DNA from: Diphasiastrum complanatum
Taxonomy: Eukaryota; Streptophyta; Lycopodiopsida; Lycopodiales; Lycopodiaceae
Assembly: GCA_029204225.1 (NCBI GenBank)
Contig: CM055100.1
Location: 50,630,606 to 50,694,605 of the forward strand
Direction of reading: 5' to 3'
Length of the DNA: 64,000 nt
Shown here: piece after piece, positions 52,702 to 64,000 of the stretch
Position numbering within the stretch: position 1 is the stretch's first letter
Layout of the letters: every line of letters begins with the position of its first letter
The notes under the pieces: generated by a model
Seen by the model: only the letters and a program-made list of their open reading frames with translations
The model's database searches: none
What the model was told of the DNA's origin: nothing
Position numbers and translations under genes: made by a program

Positions 52702-53551
52702 ATGGCTACAAGTGGTGGATTTATGTTGGAGAGCAATGATAGGCTTACCTCAATCAACTATTCTACTTGGAAGGTGAGGATGGAGTCCTTATTGGAGATG
52801 AATGAGTTGATGGAGATTGTTGCAGGTGTGGAGGAGAGACCTCAAGCACCTCAAGATCAAGTGAGGTATGACAAGAGAGCAAAGAAAGCTCTACACATGA
52901 TTAAGATGAATGTTACCAATGAACTTCTCAAGGAAGTTGGTAAGTGCACATCATCTTTGGAGGCTTGGGAAGCTTTGAAGAAGCTTTATGAATCCAAGTC
53001 TACATCAAGAGTGCTTACTCTTAGGAGGCAAATCTTTCAAAGTTTGCAAAAGAAGGAAGAGAGTACTCATGCTTTTGTTTTGAGGGTTAAAGCATTCAAT
53101 GATGAGTTAGCTTGTATTGATGAAAGCATTAAGGAGGTAGAACTTGTTCAAGTTATTCTTAATGGCTTGTTGGATGATCATGCTAATCTTGTTCAAAGTT
53201 TTGCTATTCAAAAGACTTTGCCAAGTATTGTGGATTTGCAAGAGATCTTGGTGAATGAGGAGTATAGGCGTCAATCAAGAGGAGGCCATGTGAAAGATGG
53301 ATCTACATCGACATCTCATTATGAAGAGGATGCTATGTTTATCAAAGGCAAGTTCAAGGGCAAAGGCAAAGGCAAGTGGTCTAAAGGGCAAGATCAATAT
53401 GAGACTTCTTCTATTGGCAAAAAGAAAGATAAATCTAAGTTGAAATGCTTTTATTGTGGAATCAAAGGGCATTTTGCAAATGAATGTTTGAAGAAGCAAA
53501 GAGATGAAGGTACCAAGCAAATCAACTTTACTACTAATGATGAGGGTCTAG
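52702..53551 (+). CDS. C1 copia Gag, first part (interrupted by C2)
   Basis: Starts MATSGGFMLESNDRLTSINY, after a 590-bp leader that resembles the C2 leader. UBN2-type gag core (WKVRMESLLEMNELMEIV, CTSSLEAWEALKKLYES, LVQVILNGLLDDHANLVQSF-like). CCHC knuckle CFYCGIKGHFANEC near residue 253. No stop before C2 inserts at TCTAG (53547-53551). Coding resumes at 59409. It is close to the C2 gag by eye, with Gln kept where C2 has a stop. Confidence 0.85.
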
Positions 53552-54201
53552 TGTGAAAGATTTCAGATCCTTAAGATCCAATCTACTTGAATGATCTTTG
53601 GTTAGAAAGAGAAATACACTACCAATTTCACCAATGTAGAAAAATCAGCATCTACACACAATTTGAGATGCAAACACTAATAGAACTTGATCAAACTTGA
53701 ATGAAATGATTATGTAGTGTTGCTGTCCATAAAAAACCAGCAAGCTACTGTATTTCACACGTGTGGATCCAAAAATAACAAATATAGATCATTCTACACA
53801 TAGAATTGCAAGCAATCACCAAGATAGTGCACCAGTGGATAGTAGAACCCAAGAGAACCATGTATAGGCATGAAATGAGATAGAGAAGAGAGAAGATGAC
53901 TCTCTCCACGAGTTACATCCTTTTATATCAGGTCCAAACCCTATTTGGCCACTTGGCTTTCCCACCAAAATGCTAACCCTATCAATTTTGGGTCTAGATT
54001 CAATGTACCCAACTTATTCAAATTGAATCTACTCAAACTCGCATTATATCTTTCTCACACTTTCAAAAAGTGTTTATTCAAATGAAATTTAGACTAATGA
54101 GCTTTGAAAAGTCAACCTCTAAGTCTAAAACAAGTTTTGGCCTCAATATGCCAAATATGGAAATACTGCAAAATGTGATGAAACTAGTTGAATCTTTCAC
54201 A
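53552..54201 (-). repeat. C2 3' LTR (650 bp)
   Basis: Minus strand TGTGAAAGATTCAACTAG through GATCTGAAATCTTTCACA. It has the same length as the 5' copy. Confidence 0.95.
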
Positions 54202-57200
54202 CTCCCTCTTCAACTAGTTTTAGCATAGACTTTGATAATACTCCAAGTGAAATCCTATGCTTCATGAACAAGTCTTTTCTCAATGCTTTGGTGAAGATAT
54301 CAGCTACACATTCCCTTGAAGACACATGTTAAAGCTCCACCTCCTTTGCAATGACTCGCTCCCTCACAAAATGATATTGTATCTCAATATGCTTGTTCCT
54401 AGCATGAAAGATAGGATTGGATGCCATTCTTTGGGCTGATTGATTGTCACAAAAGATGATTGGGCTCTCTGAAAAATCCAGCAAGTGAAGATCCTTGATC
54501 ATCCTCTTGATCCATACCATCTCCTTTGTGCAATGTGTAAGAGCTTTGTACTCGGCCTCACTAGATGACAATGAGATAGTGGCTTGTTTCTTTAACATCC
54601 ATGATATAGCTCCATCACCTATGAAAATACAATAAGAACTAATGGATTTCCGATCCATTACATCTCCAGCATAGTCCGAATCTGAAAATCCAAAAAGATT
54701 AGGTGATGATCCCTCATACAATATGCCAAAATCTCAAGTTCCAATCATGTACCTCAAAACTCGCTTTCCTAGCTTCCAATGCTCCTCACTAGGATCTTGC
54801 ATAAATTGACTCAATCTTCCAACACAATAGCTTAGATCAGGTCTAGTAATGGCTAGATAGATGAGTGAACCAACTAGCTTTCTATAGAGGGTAATGTCCT
54901 TGAAGGATCTTTCATTACCTCTTATAGTAAGCTTTACATGAGACTCCATAAGGGTATCAATAGCTTTTGCATCTACCATATGAAATCTTTCTAGAATAGA
55001 ATTAGCATACTTCTCTTGACAAATGAAAGTAGATTGAGAAGATCTAATGACTTCTATTCCTAAAATGTAATGCAAATTACCAAGATCATGCACCTCAAAC
55101 TCTTTCTTAAGAGCATTCTTGATATCCTCCACATCTTGATTGTCTCCACCACTCAAGATGATATCATCCACATAGATTAGCAAGATGGTAACATCATTTC
55201 CAGCAAACCTATAATAAAGTGAATGATCATACTCACTCATAACAAAGCCTTGAGAGAGTAAAAAAGTGTTAAGCTTAGCATACCAACTCCTTGGTGCTTG
55301 CTTAAGGCCATACAAACTCTTTTGTAGAAGACACACATGATTTGGCTTTGTTGATGAGATGTAGCTCTCGGGTTGTTCCATGTATACTTCCTCCTCAAGA
55401 TCACCATTCAAGAATGCATTTGAAATGTCCATTTGCCATAGATCCCATCCATAAAGTGTAGCAAGTGAAATGATGACTCGAATGCTTACCATCTTTGCCA
55501 CGGGTGCAAAGGTCTCATCATAGTCAATTCCTTGTTGTTGAGCATATCCTTTTGCCACTAACCTTGCCTTGTACTTGCTGATAGATCCATCTTGGTTTGT
55601 CTTCACCTTGAAGATCCATTTGCATCCAATAGCTTTCTTGTCCTTAGGCAACTCCACCAATCTCCATGTTCCATTCTTCATAAGAGCTTGATACTCAAGA
55701 TCCATTGCTTGGATCCACTCCTCTTCTTTCCTTGCTTGATCTACACTTGTAGGCTCATCCAAAGAGGTTAGGAAAGCAACATAATTTCTAGAAACTACTT
55801 GCTTACCCTTTTGATCATATGTGAGCCTTGAAGGTACTTGTCTTTCTCTTGATGTTCTCCTTGGCTTTTGACTTGATGAAGGTCCATCATCACCACCATC
55901 CAAAGTAGGATCCTTCTCATCAACATCAAGAATGTTGGAATCATCTACTTTACCATCAATCATGCTTGAAGACAAATTTGGAATGTTTCTCTCATAAAAA
56001 ATGACATCTCTACCAACAATCACTTTGTTAGTAGAAGGAATGTAAACCTTGTAGGCTTTACTCACCTCACTATATCCAACAAAAATACCTCTTCTTGAAG
56101 ATGGATCCTCCTTGGTCCTATCATCAAGAATAATGTTGACATAGCATGTGCATCCAAAGGTTCTTAGAAAGTTGACACTCGGCCTCCTCTTGAATAGCAT
56201 CTCAAAAGGTGTCCTTCCATCCAAAATAGCACTCGGCCACCTATTGCACAAGAAATTGGCACACAACAAAGCTTGATCCCAAAATGATATTTTGTCAAGA
56301 TTTACAATTTACCTCATAGCTTTAGCACTTTCACATAAAGATCTATTCTTCCTTTCAACCACTCCATTTTGTTGTGGGGTCCTTGATATTGTATACTCCC
56401 TCTTGATCCCATGCTCATCACAAAAGGCCTTGAACTTGTTAGATATGTACTCACCACCATTGTCACCTCTCAAGCACTTGATCTTTGTGGAAAATTGGTT
56501 CTCCCTTGCATTCTTGAACTTGACAAAGCCATCATACACTTCATCCTTGCTCTTTAGTAGATAGATCCAACAAAATCTACTAAAATCATCAATGAATGTT
56601 ACATACATCTTAGCTCCACTATTGCTAATTGTAGTAAATCCATGAATATCCGAATGTACAAGTTGAAAAGGCTTTGTAGATCTAGAAATAGATCTAGTAT
56701 AAGGTAGTCTATGTGACTTAGACAAAGCACAAGACTCACAAACATGCTTGTCATTACTTAAGGAACTTGGAAGACCAATCACAACCTTCTTCCTTGCCAT
56801 TACCTCCAATGACTTAAAGTTGAGGTGTCCCATCCTTTTGTGCCAAATCTCTTGAATAGAAATTCGCTCCCTTGCAACACATCCAACTTGGTTAGCAATA
56901 ACACAAGCATCAAGTTTGAACAACTTCCCTTGCCTTTTACCTTTTCCAATCAAGACATCCTTTCTTTTGATCAAACAAGCATCTCCATCAAACTCCACCT
57001 TGAGGCCCTTACTTAGCATTTGACTCACACTAAGCAAATTCTTGGTAATAGATGGAATAAACAAGACATCCTCCAAATGAACATTCCTATTTGTAGAGAG
57101 AGAAATAGGAATTGTGCCAATCCCTTTGATTGCACACTCACCATCATTGGCCGTGTAGATCACCCTCTTGTCATCTCCATATGCCAACAAAGAAGTGAAG

Positions 57201-58153
57201 TACTCTTTGTGAAAGGTCATGTGTGAACTTGCTCCACTATCAATCCACCAAGGATCTAGATCTCCATCATTAGCAAGCATACATGAAGACATCACAAAAG
57301 CATCATCATTTGCATCTTGCATATCCAAACCATCATCATCAAGAGTAAGATTACCTTGCTTGTCTCCTTGATCTCTCTTCTTCTTGTAGCACTCACTTGA
57401 AAAGTGTCCTTTGATGCCACAATAGAAGCACTTGAGCTTTGATCTATCCTTCTTTTTGCCAATTGAAGAAGCATCCACTTGATCTTACCCTTTAGACCAC
57501 TTGCTTTTGGTTTTGCCCTTGAATTTGCCCTTTGTGAACATAGCATCCTCTTGAAGTGTCGATGTAGATCCACCTCTTGCTTGAAGCCTATATTCCTCAT
57601 TGATCAAGATCTCTTGAAGATCCATCAAACTTGGCAAAGTCTTTTGAATAGCAATACTTTGAACAATGTTAGCATGAGCATCCAACAAGCCATTAAGAAT
57701 CACTTGAATAAGCTCTCCTTCCTTAATGCTTTCATCTATGCAAGCTAACTCATCATTCAATGCTTTCATTCTCAAAACAAAAGTACTTGGACTTTCTTCA
57801 TTCTTTTGCAAACAAGAAAAGATTTGCCTTCTTAGATTCAACACTCTAGAAGTAGACTTGGATTCATAAAGCTTCTTCAATGAATTCCAAGCTTCCAAAG
57901 ATGATGTGCACTTACCAACTTCCTTGAGAAGTTCATTGGTAACATTCATCTTTATCATGTGTAGAGCCTTCTTGGCCCTCTTGTCATACCTCAATTGATC
58001 TTGTTGTGTTGCTAGTCTCTCCTCCAAACCTACAACAATATCCAAAACATCATTCATCTCAAGAAGTGACTCCATCCTCACTTTCCATAATGAATAGTTA
58101 CTTGAGGTAAGCCTATCATTGGCCTCCAACATGACTCCAATTGAGGTTGCCAT
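54197..58153 (-). pseudogene. C2 copia Gag-Pol polyprotein with four in-frame stops
   Basis: One frame of 1319 codons including the terminator, with stops at 57485 (TAA where C1 has CAA, Gln), 56309, 54734 and 54329. Domains in order: UBN2-type gag (MATSIGVMLEANDRLTSSNY), CCHC CFYCGIKGHFSSEC, protease WWIDSGASSHMT, pre-integrase, integrase zinc finger (HKRMGHLNF, CESCALSKSHRLP) and core (HSDIHG, IDDFSRF, TPQQNGVVERKN), RT (KWIFKVK, SLYGLKQAPRSWY, catalytic YVDD near 55165) and RNase H (SDSDYAGD, SLSSSEAEYKAL, ARNKHIEI). It ends KLVEEGV, with the stop overlapping the LTR. All active-site motifs remain. Without readthrough it cannot make Pol. Confidence 0.9.
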
Positions 58154-58741
58154 GTAGCAATGACCTGATCTTCTCTTTCAACCTGTTTCAATGCACAAAG
58201 CACTCCTTTGAACAACAACAAATGCTTTCAAAAGAAATCACCAAGATTTGAAACTATCTCACAAATTCTCTTCTAGCACTTATCCAAGCAAATCAACACA
58301 TAGAATCATGGAATCTTGATCAACCTATGATCTATCCTCAATCTAATGACTTTTGCCACTTCCTAAGATTGAAACACACTCAAATGAAGTCCAGCAACCT
58401 CACTATCTAGAGATCCAATCAAAATTAAGGTTTTGACAAAATCACAAAAAATTGACTATTCCAAATCTACATGCAAATGCTGAAAATTTGATATGCAATC
58501 TATAAGCCACCACTTAGGCTGAACCAATGATCTAAAAATCGGCCAAATCCAGCATGTGAATTCAAAAAACGGAATTGAACAACTATATTGACTTATTTAG
58601 TGTTTTGATCTACAAAAGATCCAATCTACAAAAGCAAAAAATCCAATTTTGGTGTAGAATCCTCTCTAGCATGCTTTAGACTTGATATCTTCACCAAATA
58701 ATTGATAGATCTGATTTTCTCCTTCATAACCTGAAACACAA

Positions 58742-58753
58742 GCTCTGATACCA
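58742..58753 (-). other. C2 primer binding site (initiator Met tRNA type)
   Basis: TGGTATCAGAGC on the minus strand, directly next to the LTR. Confidence 0.9.
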
Positions 58754-59403
58754 TGTGAAAGATTTCAGATCCTTAAGGTCCAATCTATTTGAATGATCTT
58801 TGGTTAGAAAGAGAAATACAATACCAATTTCACCAATGTAGAAAAATTAGCATCTACACACAATTTGAGATGCAAACACTAATAGAACTTGATCAAACTT
58901 GAATGAAATGATTATGTACTGTTGTTGTCCGTACAAAACCAGCAAGCTACTGTATTTCACACGTGTGGATCCAAAAATAACAAATATAGATCATTCTACA
59001 CATAGAATTGCAAGCAATCACCAAGATAGTGCACCAATGGATAGTAGAACCCAAGAGAACCATGTATAAGCATGAAATGAGATAGAGAAGAGAGAAGATG
59101 ACTCTCTCCATGAGTTACATCCTTTTATAACAGGTCCAAACCCTATTTGGCCACTTGGCTTTCCCACCAAAATGCTAATCCTACCAATTTTGGGTCTAGA
59201 TTCAATGTACCGAATTTATTCAAATTGAATCTACTCAAACTCGCATTCTATCTTTCCCACACTTTCAAAAAGTGTTTATTCAAATGAAATTTAGACTAAT
59301 GAACTTTGAAAAGTCAACCTCTAAGTCTAAAACAAGTTTTGGCCTCAATATGCCAAATATGGAAATATTGCAAAATGTGATGAAACTAGTTGAATCTTTC
59401 ACA
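58754..59403 (-). repeat. C2 5' LTR (650 bp)
   Basis: Same ends as the 3' copy. A TATA-like ATAAAAGGATG lies on the minus strand near 59125. Confidence 0.95.
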
Positions 59404-59408
59404 TCTAG

Positions 59409-59838
59409 GTGGTGGTGATTCTCTTTTGATGTGTTCATCAAGTCCAATATCAAGTGAAGGTGACAAAGATTCATGGTGGATTGATAGTGGAGCTAGCTCA
59501 CACATGACTACTCACAAGGAGTTCTTTACTTCTTTGGTCACTTATGATGGAGCCAAGAAAGCAATTCACATGGCCAATGGTGGTGAGTGTGTGATTGAAG
59601 GTATTGGTTCAATTCCTATTTGTCTCTCTACTAATAGAAAAGCAAGACTTGATGGTGTTCTTTACATTCCTTCACTTTCAAAGAATTTGCTAAGTGTTGG
59701 TCAAATGATAAAGAAAGGATACATGGTAAAGTTTGGTGGTGATGCTTGTTTCATTAGAAAGGAAGAAATCTTGGTTGCTAGGGGCAATAGACAAGGTAAA
59801 CTTTTCAAGCTTGATGCTTTTGTTATGGCTAACATGCC
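59409..59838 (+). pseudogene. C1 protease part, resumed after C2
   Basis: The frame continues GGGDSLLMCSS, then WWIDSGASSHMTTHKEF (aspartic protease DSG), then YIPSLSKNLLSVGQM and GKLFKLDAFVMAN. It stops at the inverted LTR fragment at about 59838, about 35 residues before the integrase zinc finger of its relative C2. Confidence 0.85.
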
Positions 59839-60408
59839 AATGTAGAAAAATCAGCATCTACATACAAAATGAGATGCAAACTCTAAGAGATATTGATCAA
59901 ACATGAACCAAAACATAAAATATGTTTGTTGTCCGTACAATTACAGTACCCTACTATTTTTCACACGTGTGAAACCAAAAATAGCAATAAATGATCATTC
60001 TACACACAAGATTGCAAGATAACACCAAGATAGTGCACCAATGAGTAGTAGAATCCAAAGAGAACCATGTATAATGATGAAATGAGAGAGAGGAGAGAAG
60101 ATGTGTCTCTCCATGAGTTAAATCCTTTTATAGAGTTTCCAAATCCTATTTGGCCACTTGGCTTTCCCTCCAAAATGTAAACCCTACTATTTTTGGGTCT
60201 AGATTCAATGTACCCAAAGTTCAAATTTGAATCTCTCTCAAACTCGACTACCAACTTTCCCACACTTTCCAAAAGTGTTTATTGAATGTATTTTAAGCTA
60301 ATATAACTTCAAAAAGTTTATCTCTAAGTCTAAAATGAGTTTTGGCCTCTTATTGACAATTTACCAAAATGTGACTAAACTAGACTAAACTAGTTGAAAT
60401 CTCTCACA
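59839..60408 (-). repeat. C3/C1 LTR fragment (U5 end missing)
   Basis: Minus-strand LTR starting TGTGAGAGATTTCAACTAG at 60408 and ending at CTACATTGG (59839). About 440 bp match the C3 3' LTR at 49460-49902 closely. The missing last portion corresponds to the piece kept at 52025-52099. Confidence 0.85.
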
Positions 60409-61170
60409 ATATTCACTTTGTTCAATTGTATATATCAAAGGTCTGTGAATTGAGCACATGACCTTGTAGATCTAGGCAAATTTGAGTTAGATAGATCTAG
60501 ATTTGATGACATGCATAAAACTAGATGACTTGCAAAATCAGTTAGAGTGCATGCATGCAACATGCAATCACTGCATGCAACATGCAAGTCAGTACACATG
60601 TTCTACACATGTCCAAGCCATCTAGGAAAGTTACATGCAAGACATGCAAGTACTATTTGACACGTGCATGTAGTTTTGTAGGTTCATAGTTGAGAAATTG
60701 ACATTTGGCAAAGTAGGTAGGAGTTAGGTGCAAATTCAGCATGCAAGCTGTTAGGTGTCAATATGGTAATAGTTTATACTTGATTAGATGTATGGAATGC
60801 ATTGAATGCAAGGAGTACCACAAATTTTGGCTCTCCTATATATGTACATATCATTCTCATTCGATGAATCAAGCTTTGGTAATGTCATAATGTCAAAATT
60901 GGATCTCATGCTATTTTGCTTGTTTTGATATTCTCTCTCTAATCCGAGATTGGTGTCTCCTTCATACATTATTTTGGTTATGTATTCTCTCTATTTGTGA
61001 GGAATTAGTTTTACTTTGATCTGTAGCATTCTAGATTGTGCTCTAGCCTCATATTTGTTGTGAGATTGCAGCATTGCTCTACAAGTGTTCTGTGTGCCAC
61101 CACAAAGCATGGTCAAGATCATTCACACATTCCTTGTGGATCCCCACATGTGTGAATTTGCTGAATTTTT
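60409..61170 (+). other. Non-coding, probably copia LTR with CATGCA cluster
   Basis: No frame. Nine CATGCA words occur at 60510-60745. A TATA-like CTATATATG is at about 60836. Integrase sequence of C5 begins right after TTTTCACAG (61165), so this may be an LTR joined by deletion. Confidence 0.4.
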
Positions 61171-62270
61171 CACAGCAAGGTGAAGCAGATCAGAACAGAT
61201 CGAGGTGGCGAATATATCTCGAATCGCTTCATTGACTTTTGCAATGATCATGGTATTATTCACAGAAGAACTACAGCCTCCACACCGCAGCACAATGGTG
61301 TTGCTAAATGAAAGAACAGGATCCTAATGGAAGCAGCTAGATGCATGATAGTCTCCAAGGGCACTGTGGGCTGGAGCAGTAGCTACGGCCGCATACATCC
61401 AGAACAGGACAGGTAAGTCTGGTGTTCCTCACACGACACCACATGAGCTATGGTGGGGTAGAAAGCCCAACCTGTCTCACATCAGAATCTTTGGCTGTGC
61501 AACTTATGCACATATTCTTGATAAACTTCATAAGAAGCTTGATGAGAAAGCCAAGCAGGGATAGGTTATGACAACAATTCGTCATACTATTGAATCTACA
61601 TGCCAGACACGAACAATGTGAAAATAGTGAGAGATGTCAGATTCGATGAGAGCAGGACAATGGCCAATGACGATCCTGTCAGCTACAAAGTTTTGGAGAG
61701 ACAGTACTATGACCTGTCACTAGTGACAGAGAGAGCAGCAGACGAACACAAAAACGAAGATTTTTGAGTCATCTCCCATTCAAACGACAAATCTGACGAA
61801 GAAAGATTCGAGAGGCAACCTGCCGCCACAGTTCTTGTAAACCAAGATGATTCCGGACCGAGCAGCAGACAAGGGCAAAGGCATAGTTGTTCTAAAAGGA
61901 TCTCCTAGAAGGTCGACAAGACCATGAAGAGCGCCAACAAGATATGTGCAAGGCAACTCAGCTTCCATATTAAAAGAGTTCTGCGGGTTCAGTGGCGAAC
62001 CACAGAATTTTGAAGAGATGATTGAATGTCCAAAAAAGGACAGATGGATCCAAGCCATGAATGAAGAGATCGAGTCCATGAGGAAGAACCAGGTATGGAC
62101 GTTGGAGCCATTACCACATAGCGCAAGATTGTCAAATGCAAATGGATTTTCAAACTCAAATACGGACCAAATGAGAACATCACAAAATACAAGGCAAGAT
62201 TGGTAGCAAAGGGTTTCTCTCAGAGATACGATATTGACTACTCTGAAACCTTCTCTTTAAAGAAACAAAA
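61171..62270 (+). pseudogene. C5: copia integrase end and RT start
   Basis: IRTDRGGEYISNRFIDF, TPQQNGVAK followed by a stop and KNRILMEAARCM, then HELWWGRKPNLSHIRIFGCA, VRDVRFDES (integrase C-terminus) and the RT start (CPKKDRWIQAMNEEIESM, QVWTLEP, LVAKGFSQRYDIDYSETFS). Frame changes at several places. It breaks off before the RT active site. Confidence 0.8.
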
Positions 62271-62576
62271 TGTTTCTAATTACAAAGGCTTGCTAGCTTT
62301 CAGCCCTTCGACTGACAAAGATGTTTGCAAACTCGAACATCTGGAGACACAAAACACGAAGAGTTTTGCGAACACGAAAGTCAACGGAGACGAAGACGAA
62401 CGGTTCGCGAACACGAAAGATCCATGAACGAGATTCCTTCGCGGTCCAGTGTGGAAGAAGATAGACGAGGTAAACGAAACCCGTTCAACGCTCACGCTCC
62501 AAGGAGTACCACCAAATATCACGCAAGTACCCAGAAGTACAGTAATATGATCTGATGGCATGACGTCAGTAGATAC
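62271..62576. other. Stretch between C5 and C6, no gene seen
   Basis: Contains GAACACGAAAG and GGTTCGCGAACACG words, loosely similar to 48200-48270. No recognisable frame. Confidence 0.35.
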
Positions 62577-63258
62577 TGTAAAAATTACAGCAAATAAGTA
62601 TCCGAAAACACTTGAAATGATGAGGTAAACAATAGATTATGATTTCATAAGATTAGCACAAGTTGAACCATCAAAATCCATAAAAAATCTATGCTTGAAC
62701 CTCACTAAATGGCCCAAATCCTTGAAGAAGGCTTCACACGTGTGAAAGTACGGCCTCCCACAATCTGAGTACTGTACACCATACCTACATTCAATCCTAT
62801 AATCATTAGTAATCACAAGTACTCAAACAATTATAAACATAGAGAGCAATTGCACCATTATGAGAGAAAAAACATGAAATTGCTTGATTGATTTTGGTGA
62901 GATATCATTACCTATATATACATGATTCATCACGGTTTTGGACAGGTATGAGTATCCCTAAACCTATCCCTAATGCTAATTTTTGTGGATCTTTCATCCC
63001 TACCAAGTTAGGGTTGGAATCTTGGAGATCCCTCAACAATGCAAAAATTACCAAAAATAGCTCCTATTTTTTCTCCCTTGTATCTAAGTATAATTTGGAC
63101 TCATTCCAAAGGTTCTAACACTTAGGTCTACTTGAGAACATCCTTATGAATGGAATCCTATGCTATTTGGCACGTGTGACAAGCCACATCATGACCATCT
63201 AACTATTTACAAGTCATATGACCAAAACTAGTCAAGCTAGAATTGTGAATTTTTAACA
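62577..63258 (-). repeat. C6 3' LTR (682 bp)
   Basis: On the minus strand it begins TGTTAAAAATTC at 63258 and ends AATTTTTACA at 62577, giving matching short inverted ends. The purine tract GATAGTGAGGAGGAG lies just inside. The 5' LTR is outside the window. Confidence 0.75.
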
Positions 63259-63272
63259 CTCCTCCTCACTAT

Positions 63273-64000
63273 CTAGCTTAGTTCAATCATTGCTTTACTA
63301 ATCACTCCAAGTGATGATCTGAACTTCATAAAAGATGACTTTTGAAGTGGTTTAGTAAGTAGATCAGCTATACATTCATTGCTTGGAACATGCTCCAAAG
63401 CAATCTCCTTGGCTTGCACCATTTCTCTCACAAAGTGATGGCATATCTCAATGTGCTTAGATCTTGCATGGAAGATTGGGTTAGATGCAAGGTTTTGGGC
63501 TGATATATTGTCATTGTAGATGATTGGTGCCTCCTCTGAATTCATGATCTTTAGTTCCACCAATAATCTCTTGATCCAAAGTACCTCCTTTGTAGTGGTT
63601 GTCAAAGCTTTGTACTCGGCCTCGGTTGAAGATAGAGATATAGTTTCTTGCTTTTTTGAAAGCCATGAAACCACACCTTCTCCTATGAAAGTTGAATAGG
63701 CACTTGTTGATTTCCTATCCCTCTTGTCCCCTGCAAAATCTGAATCACTAAATGCATGAAGGCTAATCACATCTCCTCTATATAGAATCCCAAAATCCAA
63801 TGTACCCGAGATGTATCTTAGAATCCTCTTAGCCTTTTTCCAATGGATATTCAATGGCTTTTGCATGGATTGGCTCAACCTACATACACTAAAGCTAAGA
63901 TCTGGTCTAGTTATAGTGATCCACATTAAGAAACCTATAAGTTGCCTAAACAAAGTGATGTCCATAAAGGATCTTTCATCATCTTCATTTGGCACTTTTA
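63273..64000 (-). CDS. C6: copia Pol C-terminus (RT end and RNase H), partial
   Basis: Open from the right edge to a stop at 63273, 240 codons. RT thumb region LTRPDLSF-like (ITITRPDLSFSVCRLSQSMQ), then RILRYISGTLDFGILYRG. RNase H has SDSDFAGDKRDRKSTSAYS, SLSSTEAEYKAL and ARSKHIEICHHFVRE. The end CIADLLTKPLQKSSFMKFRS is typical of plant copia Pol. No lesion within the window, so the element may be younger than its neighbours. Confidence 0.88.
   Translation of the reverse strand, partial: KVPNEDDERSFMDITLFRQLIGFLMWITITRPDLSFSVCRLSQSMQKPLNIHWKKAKRILRYISGTLDFGILYRGDVISLHAFSDSDFAGDKRDRKSTSAYSTFIGEGVVSWLSKKQETISLSSTEAEYKALTTTTKEVLWIKRLLVELKIMNSEEAPIIYNDNISAQNLASNPIFHARSKHIEICHHFVREMVQAKEIALEHVPSNECIADLLTKPLQKSSFMKFRSSLGVISKAMIELS

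Larger units (their letters stand above)
53552..59403 (-). mobile_element. C2: full-length Ty1/copia retrotransposon nested in C1
   Basis: 5852 bp with two 650-bp LTRs, target duplication TCTAG on both sides (53547-53551 and 59404-59408), primer site 58742-58753 and a polypurine-like GAAGAGGGAG before the 3' LTR. I count 20 substitutions and no indel between the LTRs (about 3%). The gag-pol frame 58153-54197 has no indel but four in-frame stops. The insertion interrupts C1 gag precisely. Confidence 0.93.

Noticed and set aside
1-64000. CRISPR arrays, bacterial operons or ribosome binding sites
   Set aside because: The window is plant nuclear DNA with spliced genes and plant retrotransposons. 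The tandem repeats have no spacer structure.

Overview
The window is nuclear DNA of a land plant with a large, repeat-rich genome. The only host gene I can recognise is a group A plant MAP kinase kinase (MKK6/MKK2-like). It lies on the minus strand, starts at 40333 and runs off the left edge. Six exons of 70-225 bp (the last one cut by the window edge) can be placed at base level, all with GT-AG borders. They are separated by introns of 654, 15261, 19909, 98 and 3618 bp. The long introns consist mostly of transposable elements. Introns of this length suggest a gymnosperm, fern or lycophyte, but the sequence does not settle the species.

Layout, left to right. 1-4206: MKK exons 6, 5 and 4, with a hAT relic (2133-3440) in intron 5. 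4207-24115: intron 3, a nested array of hAT elements around an apparently intact 6.2-kb autonomous element (hAT-1, 5981-12206). The array also holds a second hAT family (12227-13978), an integrase-deleted Ty3/gypsy element (G1, to 18629), further hAT pieces, a fold-back repeat (19862-20325) and a gag-only copia relic. 24116-24235: exon 3. 24236-39496: intron 2, with a duplicated decayed gypsy remnant, a second gypsy element inserted in it (G2, 28671-34140), a copia scrap and a gypsy 3' end with chromodomain (G3). 39497-40333: exons 2 and 1. 40334-64000: upstream flank, dominated by Ty1/copia elements.

The copia cluster shows clear nesting. Element C2 (53552-59403, minus) has two 650-bp LTRs and a TCTAG target duplication, and it sits inside element C1 (plus). 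C1 (gag-protease) and C3 (diverged pol plus 3' LTR, minus) look like two halves of one element whose 5' half was inverted. C6 enters from the right edge.

The elements most worth attention are hAT-1, which has a four-exon transposase of 1336 codons with AT-hooks, a second convergent ORF with its own TATA box and ends inserted in (TA)n, and the C3 pol-derived frame, which is still largely open although its polymerase active-site motif is lost. No tRNA, rRNA or CRISPR was recognised.
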